Assembly: GCA_025350695.1 (NCBI GenBank)
Contig: JANXXI010000239.1
Coordinates: 1-62,236 of the forward strand
DNA length: 62,236 nt
Reading direction: 5' to 3'
DNA from: Acidobacteriota bacterium
GTDB taxonomy: Bacteria > Acidobacteriota > Terriglobia > Bryobacterales > Bryobacteraceae
Made by a program: the position numbers and the translations under genes. The notes below the pieces were generated by a model, which ran no database searches, was not told where the DNA came from, and saw only the letters and a program-made list of their open reading frames with translations. Below, in pieces: positions 52,097 to 61,007 of this stretch. How positions within the stretch are numbered: position 1 is the stretch's first letter; each line of letters begins with the position of its first letter.

Positions 52097-52357
52097 TTAT
52101 TTGCCGAAGTAAGCGGCGTTAATCTGGGTAAAGTTAGCCCATTTCTCAGGTACATCGTCCAACGCGAAGATCGCGGAAACGGGGCAGACAGGAACGCAGG
52201 CGCCGCAATCAATGCACTCTACCGGATCAATATAGATCTGGTTATGCTCGGCGAAATTCGGAGCATCCTTCTTCGGGTGGATACAATCCACCGGGCAAGC
52301 ATCCACGCAGGCCGCGTCCTTCGTCCCGATGCATGGTTCAGTAATCACGTACGCCAT
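52097..52357 (-). CDS. Ferredoxin with two iron-sulfur clusters
   Basis: 86 residues. MAYVITEPCIGTKDAACVDA then CPVDCIHPK gives the first cluster cysteines, and VECIDCGACVPVCPVSAIF the second, a [4Fe-4S] CxxCxxCxxxCP motif. The first motif has the spacing of 7Fe/8Fe bacterial ferredoxins (C-x7-C-x3-CP). A one-electron carrier in the cytosol; it could pair with the FNR-type reductase (47905-48597). Good Shine-Dalgarno GGAGGA 9 bases before the ATG. Confidence 0.93.
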   Translation of the reverse strand: MAYVITEPCIGTKDAACVDACPVDCIHPKKDAPNFAEHNQIYIDPVECIDCGACVPVCPVSAIFALDDVPEKWANFTQINAAYFGK

Positions 52358-52582
52358 TTGAGTTGTTTCCTCCAGAGATTGCTTTCCGGCATCGCTTTAT
52401 CGAAGCCAGTGAAGTCTAACCCACTATTTTGCCACATCATGAGGTAAGTGGACAAACGGAAGAATTGTCTTACGTGTGATGAGCCTGAAGGGGTGCAGTG
52501 ATTCCAATACGGAGTGAGCCTGAACGAAGCAAGACTAAATGTGGGCAAGCTTGCGGATGAATGAACATCCAAATGGAGAACT

Positions 52583-53149
52583 TTGGAAAAACTGACGCTG
52601 GTTGAAATGGAGGAATTTGTAGCGAACAATAAGCAGGTTAAGTGCACAGCTGTGGAAAAGGATGCCGTGTACGGATTCATCGAACGGATGCTGAGAGTTC
52701 AACAGTATCGTCAGTTGAGCAAGGGGAAGAAGGGAGTTGTAAGGAGGTTCTTGAGTAAGATCACAGGAATCAGTCGAGCCCAATTGAGTCGTCTAACCCA
52801 TCGGTGGATGGAGCATCGCAAGATTGAGCGGCGTCCAGCGCGGCGTCCCGATTTTCCACGCCGGTACACGGCAATGGACATCGCTCAGTTGGCCGAGGTG
52901 GGCTTGGAAGTGGATTTCCTGTTCCCCGGCAAAGGCGGAGCCCTTCATCTGGTGGAATGCAAAGCATCGAAAACCGTCCATCCGGCCATGGCTGGCCCGA
53001 TGAACTCGTTATTCAAAGTAATGCGAAATACCACGGGCGTGAAGCGTACCGTTGTTCACCTGACGGCGAAGACAGGGCCGGATACAAGAGCCATCTTCCC
53101 TGGTGTTGACGCCCTCGACGTAAACCGTTTTGTAGAAATCTTAAACTAA
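52583..53149 (+). CDS. Chimeric ORF: transposase N-terminus fused to DUF4143 C-terminus
   Basis: 188 residues, TTG start with GGAG upstream. Residues 1-105 match the N-terminal helix-turn-helix region of DDE/integrase-type transposases: TLVEMEEFVANNKQV, VYGFIERMLRVQQYRQLSKG, KKGVVRRFLSKITGISRAQL, ARRPDFPRRYTAMDIAQLAE. At about 52900 it changes without a frame break into the C-terminus of a DUF4143/AAA-ATPase protein: LEVDFLFPGKGGALHLVECK, ASKTVHPAMAGPMNSLFKVM. The catalytic DDE domain and the ATPase are both missing. This is most simply a rearrangement fusion; the VECKAS motif (E-x-K nuclease-like) remains. Confidence 0.7.
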   Translation: MEKLTLVEMEEFVANNKQVKCTAVEKDAVYGFIERMLRVQQYRQLSKGKKGVVRRFLSKITGISRAQLSRLTHRWMEHRKIERRPARRPDFPRRYTAMDIAQLAEVGLEVDFLFPGKGGALHLVECKASKTVHPAMAGPMNSLFKVMRNTTGVKRTVVHLTAKTGPDTRAIFPGVDALDVNRFVEILN

Positions 53150-53194
53150 TTCAGTTATGAGAATTCTAAGGCGCCACTTTAAACTTCTCATATT

Positions 53195-54025
53195 TTAGCC
53201 ACCCTGTTCCAAGCGTTGATACACCTCGCGCTTAGACACTCCCATCTCCCTCGCAGCCGCCTTCATGGCGTCCATTCTCGAAAGCCCTAAACCCAAAAGA
53301 CGCTGCATTCGTTGCTCTAAAGTCTCATCGCTGGCGATCTGCTCGCCCGGCTGAAAGCGGTCCAGCAATACGGTGAACTCGCCCTTAATCGACGGCCGGC
53401 CGGCCAATTGCGCCCCCAATTCCCCAGCCGTCCCTACCAAAAATTCCTCGTGAAGTTTCGTCAGTTCCCGCCCTAACACTACCTGTCTAACCGGAAACAA
53501 AGCCGCGATCTCCTCCAACGTCTCGAGTATCCGATGCGGCGATTCGTAAAACGCTAGCGTCGCCTCCATCATCCCCAACTGCTCCAAAGTTTTCCGCCGT
53601 TGCAGTGTCTTCGAAGGAAGGAAGCCGCCAAAATAGAAAGCATCCGTCCCCAATCCGCTAGCCGAAAGAGCGGTGATCGCCGCACAGGCTCCAGGGATCG
53701 GCACAACCTCAATGCGCGCGTCTCTGGCCGCCTTCACAATTCGATACCCTGGGTCGGAAATAAGGGGGGTCCCGGCGTCAGTCACAAGCGCGATGGATTC
53801 GCCCGACTGAAGGCGCTCAATCAATTCCTTGGTGCGCTCCGCTTCGTTGTGTTCGTGATAACTGACTGCCGTCGTTGCAATACTGTAATGATCCAGCAAC
53901 TTTCGCGTGGACCGTGTGTCTTCGCAGGCGATGCGCCCCACCTCTTTCAAAACCCGCACGGCGCGGAAGGTCATGTCCTCTAGATTTCCAATGGGAGTGG
54001 CAACGATATATAAGGCGCCTGTCAT
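53195..54025 (-). CDS. rsmI: 16S rRNA (cytidine(1402)-2'-O)-methyltransferase
   Basis: 276 residues from the ATG at 54025 (MTGALYIVATPIGNLEDMTF). Tetrapyrrole-methylase fold with RsmI signatures: CEDTRSTRKLLDHY, YHEHNEAERTKELIERL, ALVTDAGTPLISDPGYRIV, VVPIPGACAAITALSASGL, FLPSKTLQRRKTLEQL, FYESPHRILETL, GRELTKLHEEFLVGT and a C-terminal helical tail (DAMKAAAREMGVSKREVYQ). It methylates C1402 in the decoding centre of 16S rRNA using SAM. The 20-codon extension to 54085 is unlikely to be translated. Confidence 0.95.
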   Translation of the reverse strand: MTGALYIVATPIGNLEDMTFRAVRVLKEVGRIACEDTRSTRKLLDHYSIATTAVSYHEHNEAERTKELIERLQSGESIALVTDAGTPLISDPGYRIVKAARDARIEVVPIPGACAAITALSASGLGTDAFYFGGFLPSKTLQRRKTLEQLGMMEATLAFYESPHRILETLEEIAALFPVRQVVLGRELTKLHEEFLVGTAGELGAQLAGRPSIKGEFTVLLDRFQPGEQIASDETLEQRMQRLLGLGLSRMDAMKAAAREMGVSKREVYQRLEQGG

Positions 54026-54312
54026 AGTCAACAAATCACTATAACGCAATCCTCCTTTTCTAATGGAACTGGATGGGGCGGGCAAATTAGCGATGCGTCG
54101 TAAAATCGAAACTTAGACAGTGCCTGATTCCGTAGCGCCATTTGCATCGCCCAGTGGCCGCAATCCGTGATCCACACTACACTGAAATACCGCCAGGAAA
54201 GTATCGTGATGACCGCCTCCCTTGCCATGGCGCAGCCTCCCCATTTTAGGTCCGGCCCGAACTCTCCTGACGGAGTCAGACAAGCGGTTCAGCAAGTAAC
54301 CAATCGGCGCGG
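54026..54312. other. Intergenic region between rsmI and the foldase gene
   Basis: About 290 bases between divergent genes with no convincing gene. A 63-codon extension of the foldase frame across it has no family similarity. It should hold the rsmI promoter and upstream promoter elements of the foldase gene. Confidence 0.4.
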
Positions 54313-54318
54313 TATAAT
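54313..54318 (+). promoter_or_regulatory. -10 box of the foldase gene
   Basis: Perfect TATAAT 38 bases before the ATG at 54356. A weak -35 candidate TTCAGC lies 19 bases upstream (54288-54293). The leader contains AGGAG about 10 bases before the start, so unlike several genes here this transcript has a normal ribosome-binding site. Confidence 0.5.
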
Positions 54319-54355
54319 ACGAAGAAGTCCGTTTTTCCTTAGGAGATCCACGTCA

Positions 54356-56290
54356 ATGTTTGAGTTTTTCCGTAGCCGGGACACATCTGTCCGGTACCTG
54401 TTAACCGCGATGTTAATTATGGTTGCCCTTTCCATGGTGACTTATTTGATCCCTGGGGGCCCCGGAAGTGGCAACAGTGGCGCCACCGAACAGCAAGTCG
54501 CAGTGATCTGCGGAGAAACTGTCACCCTTCGTGAAGTGGCCGCAGGCATTCAAAATGCCATGCGCAACAAGCAATTCCCGCCGGAAATGATCCAAAACTA
54601 CATCCCTGAATATGTAAATCAGATGATCACCGAGCGTGCCATGGCTTGCCAATCCAACAACATGGGTTTCAAGATTAGCGACGAAGATCTGGCTGAAACC
54701 ATCCGCGGCATGCTTCCCAATCTCTTCCCGGGCGGTCAGGTAAACGTTGATGTTTATACCCAGTTCCTGCAACAGCAAGGCTTAACCGTTCCCGAATTTG
54801 AAAAGAACGTCCGCAAACAAATGCTGCTGACTCGCTTACGCAACGTGGCGATGGAAGGCGTCATTGTTACCCCGCAAGAAGTAGAAGCTGAATACCGCCG
54901 CCGTAAAGAATCCGCCAAACTGGAATACTTCTCGTTCAACGAAGACAAGTTCCGCGGGCAGGTAAATTTATCGACCGAAGAAGTGCAGGCCTACTTCGCC
55001 AAGAATCGTGTGTTGTTTAAGCAGCCCGAACGGCGCAGCTTCGACATGCTGGTGCTTGACCAGGATCGCTTCGCCGCTACCTATCAGGTCACTGAAGGGG
55101 AAGTGCTGCAGGCCTACAATCAGAGCAAAGACTCCCGATTCCGCACGCCCGAACGGTTGCATGTCCGCCATATCCTCTTGAAAACCACCGACAAGAAGCC
55201 CGAGGAGGTTACGGCGATTGAAACCAAGGCCAAAGATCTGTTGAAGCAGATTAAGGGTGGGGCCGATTTCGCGGAATTGGCTAAAAAACATTCGGACGAT
55301 CCCGGTTCAGCGGTAAAAGGCGGCGATCTGGACTTCATCTCTCGTGGCCAGACAGTGAAAAACTTCGAAAATACGGCCTTCGCCTTGAAGCCCAACGAAA
55401 TTTCCGGGGTCATTAAGACCGAGTATGGCTTCCATATTTTGCAATTGCTCGAAAAACAGGAAGCGCGCCTTCGCCCCTTTGAAGAAGTGAAAGCCCAACT
55501 AACGGAAGAACGCAAGAAGCAGGGAGTGGTGGAAAAGCTGCAGCTTGCAGGGGATCAGCTTCGCGCAGCCTTACTCAAAACACCGGGTGACGCTGCTCAA
55601 CTCGCCCAAAAGTTCGGCGCCAATTACTACCAAATCAAGGACGCGCTGCCTGGCGATCCGCTCCAGGAAATCGGGATGAACAAAGACATCGGCAGCAGTG
55701 TGACGGGTCTCCAGAAAGGTGGTGTTACCAGTGTTATCGCCGCTCCAGGCAACAAATTGGTCGTTGCGGTACTCACCGGCATTACCCCTTCGCGCCCCAG
55801 CGAACTGAGCGAAGTGGATGCCCAAATCCGCACCACATTGACCACGGATAAGGCTCGTCAATTAGCACAGGAAAAAACTAAGGAAGTGCAAAATCAGGTT
55901 GGTTCCGCCGCCGGTGACCTTCGCAAGCTAGCGGCATTGGCCGGCGCTGAAGTGAAGTCCACTCCGGAATTCCAGCGCGAGGGCGCCGTTGAAGGACTTG
56001 GTTCGGCCAGCTATTTTGCTGACGCCTTCTCTAAGCCAATTGGAACAATCATCGGCCCCGTCAGTGTCATGGGGCAGAGTATCGTAGCGAAAATAACCGG
56101 ACAAACCCCGGCCGATCTCGCCGGTCTCCCCGCTGAGAGAGATGCTATCGTTACTTCGCTTAAATCCAAAAAGGCGCGCACCCGTCAAGATCTGTTTGAA
56201 GATGGATTGGTCACAGAACTGACGCGCCAAGGAAAAGTGAAGATTTACAAAGACGTGATTGATCGTCTGCGTAAGGACTTCCGCGGTTAG
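54356..56290 (+). CDS. PpiD/SurA-type membrane-anchored peptidyl-prolyl isomerase
   Basis: 644 residues from the ATG at 54356 (MFEFFRSRDTSVRYLLTAML). One TM helix (about 14-34), then the SurA_N-like chaperone region (about 50-250; VICGETVTLREVAAGIQNAM, YIPEYVNQMITERAMACQSN), a parvulin-type rotamase domain (about 265-365; RLHVRHILLKTTDKKPEEV, GADFAELAKKHSDDPGSAVK, GGDLDFISRGQTVKNFENTA, IKTEYGFHILQLLEKQE), and a C-terminal helical region. It helps fold outer-membrane proteins such as TonB receptors in the periplasm, anchored to the inner membrane. DedA follows after 23 bases. Confidence 0.9.
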   Translation: MFEFFRSRDTSVRYLLTAMLIMVALSMVTYLIPGGPGSGNSGATEQQVAVICGETVTLREVAAGIQNAMRNKQFPPEMIQNYIPEYVNQMITERAMACQSNNMGFKISDEDLAETIRGMLPNLFPGGQVNVDVYTQFLQQQGLTVPEFEKNVRKQMLLTRLRNVAMEGVIVTPQEVEAEYRRRKESAKLEYFSFNEDKFRGQVNLSTEEVQAYFAKNRVLFKQPERRSFDMLVLDQDRFAATYQVTEGEVLQAYNQSKDSRFRTPERLHVRHILLKTTDKKPEEVTAIETKAKDLLKQIKGGADFAELAKKHSDDPGSAVKGGDLDFISRGQTVKNFENTAFALKPNEISGVIKTEYGFHILQLLEKQEARLRPFEEVKAQLTEERKKQGVVEKLQLAGDQLRAALLKTPGDAAQLAQKFGANYYQIKDALPGDPLQEIGMNKDIGSSVTGLQKGGVTSVIAAPGNKLVVAVLTGITPSRPSELSEVDAQIRTTLTTDKARQLAQEKTKEVQNQVGSAAGDLRKLAALAGAEVKSTPEFQREGAVEGLGSASYFADAFSKPIGTIIGPVSVMGQSIVAKITGQTPADLAGLPAERDAIVTSLKSKKARTRQDLFEDGLVTELTRQGKVKIYKDVIDRLRKDFRG

Positions 56291-56313
56291 CATCCGCCTC
56301 AAAAAACGAACGG

Positions 56314-56964
56314 ATGCTTTCTTCCTTCATTGAATTTGTATTCAAAACTCTCACCAATCCCGACAAACTGATCGAGTTCCTAACGACAGTGATGACCGGA
56401 TGGTATGGATATGCGTTACTGTTCGGAATCGTTTTCGCGGAAACCGGCCTCTTGGTCGGTTTCTTTCTTCCAGGCGATTCGTTGCTCTTCACCGTCGGCA
56501 TGGTCGCCGGCGCCGGTCACCTCGACGTTGTCACGATCATTCTACTGTTGACCGCCGCCGCCATCATCGGCGATGGCGTGGGTTACTTCCTTGGACGAAA
56601 AGCCGGGCCACTGGTATTCAGCCGCCCCAACTCAAGATTGTTCAGGAAGGAGCATCTTCAGCGGACGCGCGAATTCTACGAAAAGCACGGCGGCAAGGCC
56701 ATCGTCTACGCACGCTTTGTCCCCATCATTCGAACCTTCGCGCCATTTGTCGCGGGTGTTGGCAACATGAACTACCAGCGCTTTCTATCGTTCAATGTTT
56801 TCGGTGGAATCGGCTGGGTTGCCTTGATGACAATGCTTGGCTATTGGCTTGGCGGATGGGAAGTCGTCAGAAGGAATTTCGAGAAGGTGATTTTGGGCAT
56901 CATCTTCATTTCCGTGATGCCTATCGTCGTTGAGTATTTCAAAAACAAAAAGAACAGCGCTTAA
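56314..56964 (+). CDS. DedA-family membrane protein
   Basis: 216 residues with five or six TM segments. Family motifs: FAETGLLVGFFLPGDSLLF with the conserved acidic Glu, IIGDGVGYFLGRKAGPLVFS, FYEKHGGKAIVYARFVPIIR with the essential Arg pair, TFAPFVAGVGNMNYQRFLSF, FGGIGWVALMTMLGYWLGG. DedA proteins are inner-membrane lipid flippases or transporters (undecaprenyl phosphate or phospholipid) needed for envelope integrity. It is 23 bases from the foldase gene, so probably co-transcribed. Confidence 0.93.
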   Translation: MLSSFIEFVFKTLTNPDKLIEFLTTVMTGWYGYALLFGIVFAETGLLVGFFLPGDSLLFTVGMVAGAGHLDVVTIILLLTAAAIIGDGVGYFLGRKAGPLVFSRPNSRLFRKEHLQRTREFYEKHGGKAIVYARFVPIIRTFAPFVAGVGNMNYQRFLSFNVFGGIGWVALMTMLGYWLGGWEVVRRNFEKVILGIIFISVMPIVVEYFKNKKNSA

Positions 56965-57000
56965 AACGTTTGCTTCGCCCTCCAAGAAGAAAGTTTCCGC

Positions 57001-57006
57001 TATAAT
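57001..57006 (+). promoter_or_regulatory. -10 box before the one-heme protein gene
   Basis: Perfect TATAAT ends 6 bases before the GTG at 57013, so transcription should begin at the start codon. No Shine-Dalgarno is present. No clear -35 hexamer at a normal distance. Confidence 0.4.
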
Positions 57007-57012
57007 GGATAT

Positions 57013-58332
57013 GTGGACCTACTTATCCTGATTGTGATCTTCAGTTCCGCGCTTTTGTTCGGACAGGGCGGCCATTCCGATTTTCCCGCCCCATTGATGG
57101 GCGCCCCAAAAGACGCTGCCGACCTGCATGATCCCGTCACCGAACTAGTCCGAAAGATCGACCAGGGCAAAGTCAAATTGGAATTCGACGAAGATCGCGG
57201 CTATCTCCCGTCCATCCTGCGCGAACTTCACCTCCCCCTTTCTTCCCAAATGCTCGTGTTCTCCAAGACCAGCCTTCAACATAAGTACATTAATCCGCAA
57301 ACTCCACGAGCCATCTTTTTCAATGACAACACCTATGCGGGTTTCGTGCCCGATGGCAGCCTAATGGAACTCTCCGCCGTCGATCCGAAACGCGGAGCGA
57401 TCTTCTATACGCTAGACCAAAGCAAGGGATCCAAGCCGCGCCTGGTTCGAAATGAAGATTGCGTGCAATGCCACGCTACGCCCGCCACGCTTGGTGTACC
57501 CGGTCATTTGGTCCGCTCCGTTTTCACCCGCACCGATGGCGCAGTTGCCATGCGTGCCAAGAGTTTCCTCACTGATCATCGTAGCCAGATTGACGACCGT
57601 TGGGGCGGTTGGTACGTAACAGGAACCCTTGAACGTGACCTGCACATGGGCAACGCTTTCCTGCGCGATGCCGATGATCCAGGGAATTTTGATCGTAAGC
57701 CAGGAACCGCAATTAAGGAACTAGGCGGCCGATTCCATGACGACCGCTATCTTTCCAACCACAGTGATGCGGTCGCGCTGATGGTTCTTGAGCATCAGGC
57801 ATATCTGCACAACCTGCTGGCACGGCTGCATTATGACGCGCGGCAACTAGACGCCGACGAGTTAGCCAACCTTGACGCTTCACCACTTGCGGCGCAAATT
57901 GAGGAAGTTCTCCGCTACATACTGTTCGCCGAAGAAGCCCCTCTCAAAGGAAAGATCGCCGGTTCCAGTAAGTTCGCGGCGGAATTTGAAACCCGCGGTC
58001 CGCGCGATAAAAAGGGACGATCCCTACGTCAGTTCGATTTGAAAACCAGGATGTTCCGCTATCCCTGCAGCTATCTGATCTATTCCGAAGCAATGTCAGC
58101 ATTGCCGAAACCCGTCAAGCAACGGATCTACAATCGCCTGGCCGAAATCCTGTCCGTCCGCGGCTCTGTGGTCCTAAGACTAAAGCCCGCCGACCGCCTG
58201 GCAATCGCTGAAATCCTGCGCGATACTCATCCTGAATTTGCAGCCGCGTGGCAGGGCCTATCGCTTCCCGCCAATCGCGTAAAGATGATCCCGGCCTCGA
58301 ACGTACAGCACTCCGTCGACGATAGCCGGTGA
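57013..58332 (+). CDS. Secreted protein with a single CxxCH heme site
   Basis: 439 residues. Signal peptide (MDLLILIVIFSSALLFGQGG), then a domain I do not recognise as a classical cytochrome. One c-type heme site, VRNEDCVQCHATPATL (near residue 155), sits in the first half; a conserved-looking RDLHMGNAF follows, and the C-terminal half is helical with many charges (RSLRQFDLKTRMFRYPCSYL). Such proteins occur in acidobacteria and planctomycetes and are often only called hypothetical. An electron-transfer or peroxidase-like role is possible. The last 75 bases overlap the convergent PQQ-propeller gene, an unusually long tail-to-tail overlap. Confidence 0.7.
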   Translation: MDLLILIVIFSSALLFGQGGHSDFPAPLMGAPKDAADLHDPVTELVRKIDQGKVKLEFDEDRGYLPSILRELHLPLSSQMLVFSKTSLQHKYINPQTPRAIFFNDNTYAGFVPDGSLMELSAVDPKRGAIFYTLDQSKGSKPRLVRNEDCVQCHATPATLGVPGHLVRSVFTRTDGAVAMRAKSFLTDHRSQIDDRWGGWYVTGTLERDLHMGNAFLRDADDPGNFDRKPGTAIKELGGRFHDDRYLSNHSDAVALMVLEHQAYLHNLLARLHYDARQLDADELANLDASPLAAQIEEVLRYILFAEEAPLKGKIAGSSKFAAEFETRGPRDKKGRSLRQFDLKTRMFRYPCSYLIYSEAMSALPKPVKQRIYNRLAEILSVRGSVVLRLKPADRLAIAEILRDTHPEFAAAWQGLSLPANRVKMIPASNVQHSVDDSR

Positions 58333-59592
58333 CGCCATAACGGTTTCGCCCAGTTCGTTTTCCGCCAATTGCGAGAACTCCTGGCCCAGCGCCAATACGA
58401 ACGTATGCCCCTCTTCATTCGTGATGTAGAGCTTCCCATCGGCAGCCACCGCTGAACTGCTGAAGCCGGAATTCCCGGCGCCCAACCGTTTCTGATAGAG
58501 ACGTTCTCCGGTCGCCATTTGAAATACGCTCAATACGCCACTATCCATGCAAAAGTAACCCAGGCCATCATGAACCAAAGGGGTCTGCATGTAGTTGCCC
58601 GATTTATCCTGCTTCCACGCCATGCTCTTTCCGCCCACTTCTAATGTGCCAGAAGCATCATTCTTAATCGCATAAATCGGCCGCTCGGAACCGTGCGCGC
58701 TGGTCAGGATGATCGTCTCTCCACTCACCACGGGCGTGGGCGTCGGAATGTCACCACCGCCTTTCAAGCTCCAGATTTCCTTCCCTGTTTTCAGGTCATA
58801 ACCAGCCGAATGCTTCCAACCGTTAACCACAATCTGCCGGCCGCTTGATCCATCGGCCTTCGAGGGCGCGAGTGCTGGACTTCCGAACGTTGGCACGTCA
58901 TCTCGCTTCGCGCGCCACAGTTCTTTTCCCGTGGCGACGTCGAAGGCTGCTACGAACGAATCCTTCTGTACGTCGGCAAGAACAATCACTTTTCCATCGG
59001 CGATGATCGGGGAACTGGCATAGCCCCATTGCGCCGAAGGCACTTGGTAGTAACCCGCATCGAGCACTCCCAGGTCTTTTTTCCAAAGCAGCTTACCCGT
59101 GAAGTCGAACGCATACAATCCTTCCGAGCCAAACGACACAATCAAGTGCTTGCCATCAGTGGCCGGTGAAGGGTTAGCGTGGGTCGACTTGGTATGCCTC
59201 TTGATTTTGGGTTGGCCGTTGTATGCCGTCCGCTGCCACAGTAGTTTCCCACTCTTGCGATCGAAACACAAAACCTCGAAGCTCTGTTTGCCTTCGCCCT
59301 CAACCGGTTTGATGTCCCCGTAAAGTCCGACCTTCAAAGAAGCCTTTCCGTCTTCCGATACGGCCGTCGTCAGAAACACTCTGTCGCCCCAAATCACTGG
59401 GCTCGAATGACCAAGGCCTGGAATAGGGGATTTCCAAAGCACGCTCTCGCCGCGTTCTCCATTCCATTTGAGCGGTGTTGCCCCAGTACCTACACCACTG
59501 GCGGACGGTCCTCGGAATTGCGGCCAGTTGTTTTCAGCCGCCAGAAGTGGGAACAGGATCAGGGTAGCAAGAAAGCAGGATTGGTGGGCCAT
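58258..59592 (-). CDS. PQQ-like beta-propeller protein
   Basis: 444 residues from the ATG at 59592 (signal peptide MAHQSCFLATLILFPLLAAE). The mature part starts WPQFRGPSASGVGTGATPLK, a typical start of this secreted family, followed by propeller blades with the tryptophan-docking pattern: AFDVATGKELWRAK, CFDRKSGKLLWQRT, AFDFTGKLLWKKD, YDLKTGKEIWSL, VFQMATGERLYQKR. Exported; related to BamB and to quinoprotein dehydrogenases, but catalytic PQQ ligands are not evident. The long extension to 59760 is unlikely. Divergent from the enolase-superfamily gene at 59763. Confidence 0.85.
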   Translation of the reverse strand: MAHQSCFLATLILFPLLAAENNWPQFRGPSASGVGTGATPLKWNGERGESVLWKSPIPGLGHSSPVIWGDRVFLTTAVSEDGKASLKVGLYGDIKPVEGEGKQSFEVLCFDRKSGKLLWQRTAYNGQPKIKRHTKSTHANPSPATDGKHLIVSFGSEGLYAFDFTGKLLWKKDLGVLDAGYYQVPSAQWGYASSPIIADGKVIVLADVQKDSFVAAFDVATGKELWRAKRDDVPTFGSPALAPSKADGSSGRQIVVNGWKHSAGYDLKTGKEIWSLKGGGDIPTPTPVVSGETIILTSAHGSERPIYAIKNDASGTLEVGGKSMAWKQDKSGNYMQTPLVHDGLGYFCMDSGVLSVFQMATGERLYQKRLGAGNSGFSSSAVAADGKLYITNEEGHTFVLALGQEFSQLAENELGETVMASPAIVDGVLYVRGRDHLYAIGGKR

Positions 59593-59747
59593 GCCCTGAT
59601 TTTGACATACAATCCGGCTGGCGATCGTAGGCAAGGGCGTCCACACATGAATGGGTGACTGTGGAAAGTTTGAACGGCGTTGCCGCAATGGAGTAAAGCC
59701 AGGCGAATCATGGGCGTCAACTTCATGCCTGGTGAAATGACACCTGC

Positions 59748-59753
59748 TATGAT
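59748..59753 (+). promoter_or_regulatory. -10 box before the Tat enolase-superfamily gene
   Basis: TATGAT lies 9 bases before the ATG at 59763 with no Shine-Dalgarno between. No good -35 was seen. Confidence 0.3.
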
Positions 59754-59762
59754 GGCCCAATC

Positions 59763-61001
59763 ATGAATCGACGAGCATTTCTACAAACCTGTCTGGGCGC
59801 GGCCGGCGCCGTTTCGATGGCGGATCGCGCGGACGCCGCGGGATTACCGAAAACCAAGATTACACGTATCCGTTACTATAAGACGCCAACGGACGCGGCA
59901 GGCAGGCCCAACACCCGGCAGCCGTTGTTCAACCAAAGCACCAATGTTGTGCTGGTGGAAACGGACTCCGGTTTGATCGGCATTGGCGAGGGCGGCTCGG
60001 GGGACACGATGGAGCAGTGCGCTGGGCTGCTGATTGGCGAAGATCCGTTTCGCACCGACCGCTTGTGGCAATCGATGTATCGCGCCTATTTCTACCCAGC
60101 CGGCCGTGAGAAGGCGCATGCCTTGGGCGCGCTTGACGTGGCCCTTTGGGACTTGAAAGGGAAAGCCCTCGGGGTCCCTGTTTATCAGCTGCTGGGCGGT
60201 CAATCGCGGGATCACGTGGAGTGTTACTCAACAGGGTACCCGGCGCAAGGAACACCGAAAGAAGTGGCCAAGGCATGCGTTGATGCCGGCTTCCGAGCCT
60301 ACCGCATTTCCACCGATTCGCGCGGACCAGTTGTCGATCGCTTCCAAAACGTGAAGCGCGTTTACGAAATGTGCCAACAGGTGCGCGAAGGCGTTGGCAG
60401 AGATGGTGGCTGGTGCATCGACTTCCATACGGAATTGGACATGCCCGATGCCGTTGCCTTGGCCAATCAGATTGAACCGCTGCGCCCATACTTCGTGGAA
60501 GATCTGGTGCGCAGCGAAAACCCGGGCATTTACCGAACCCTGCGGCATCAGGTAAAGGTTCCAATCGCGGTGGGCGAACAGTTCGGACCGAAGTGGGATT
60601 GGAATGAGCTGATCGAGCAGAACTTGATCGATTACGCTCGTGCAACGATTCCAAACGTTGGCGGCATTACGGAGTTTCAGAAGATCGCAGCCATGTGCGA
60701 AACCCACTATGTCGGTCTTGTGCCGCACTTCACGGGACCGATTTCCGAGGCCGCGATGGTGCATTGCTCCAGCGTATTTTCCGGCCCTGTGTTGATGGAA
60801 ATGGTGATGGGCGGTACGCGTCCGTGGCCTTACTTGAATAAGAGCTACGACCTGAAGAACGGCAAGCTGTGGCCGAACGAACGCCCCGGGCTTGGCGTTG
60901 AAGTGGACACCTCGCAACTTCAACTAATTGGTGATTACAAGGAACCCTACTCCTTGACGCCGATGATGAGACGGCCGGATGGTTCTTACACAAACTGGTA
61001 A
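59763..61001 (+). CDS. Tat-exported mandelate racemase/muconate lactonizing enzyme family protein
   Basis: 412 residues. Tat signal MNRRAFLQTCLGAAGAVSMA. Enolase-superfamily core: NVVLVETDSGLIGIGEGGSG, HALGALDVALWDLKGKALGV, PVYQLLGGQSRDHVECYSTG, metal ligands in CIDFHTELDMPD (Asp/Glu), PYFVEDLVRSEN (Glu) and IAVGEQFGPKWDW (Glu), then LIDYARATIPNVGGITEFQK, LVPHFTGPISEAAMVH with a catalytic-type His, and PGLGVEVD. An acid-sugar dehydratase role is most likely, acting in the periplasm. It is a paralogue of the cytosolic enzyme at 32011-33150. Confidence 0.87.
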   Translation: MNRRAFLQTCLGAAGAVSMADRADAAGLPKTKITRIRYYKTPTDAAGRPNTRQPLFNQSTNVVLVETDSGLIGIGEGGSGDTMEQCAGLLIGEDPFRTDRLWQSMYRAYFYPAGREKAHALGALDVALWDLKGKALGVPVYQLLGGQSRDHVECYSTGYPAQGTPKEVAKACVDAGFRAYRISTDSRGPVVDRFQNVKRVYEMCQQVREGVGRDGGWCIDFHTELDMPDAVALANQIEPLRPYFVEDLVRSENPGIYRTLRHQVKVPIAVGEQFGPKWDWNELIEQNLIDYARATIPNVGGITEFQKIAAMCETHYVGLVPHFTGPISEAAMVHCSSVFSGPVLMEMVMGGTRPWPYLNKSYDLKNGKLWPNERPGLGVEVDTSQLQLIGDYKEPYSLTPMMRRPDGSYTNW

Positions 61002-61007
61002 TCGGAA

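Noticed and set aside
60228-60923. Open frame of 231 codons on the - strand
   Set aside because: Shadow of the Tat enolase-superfamily gene, which shows all metal ligands in its own frame.
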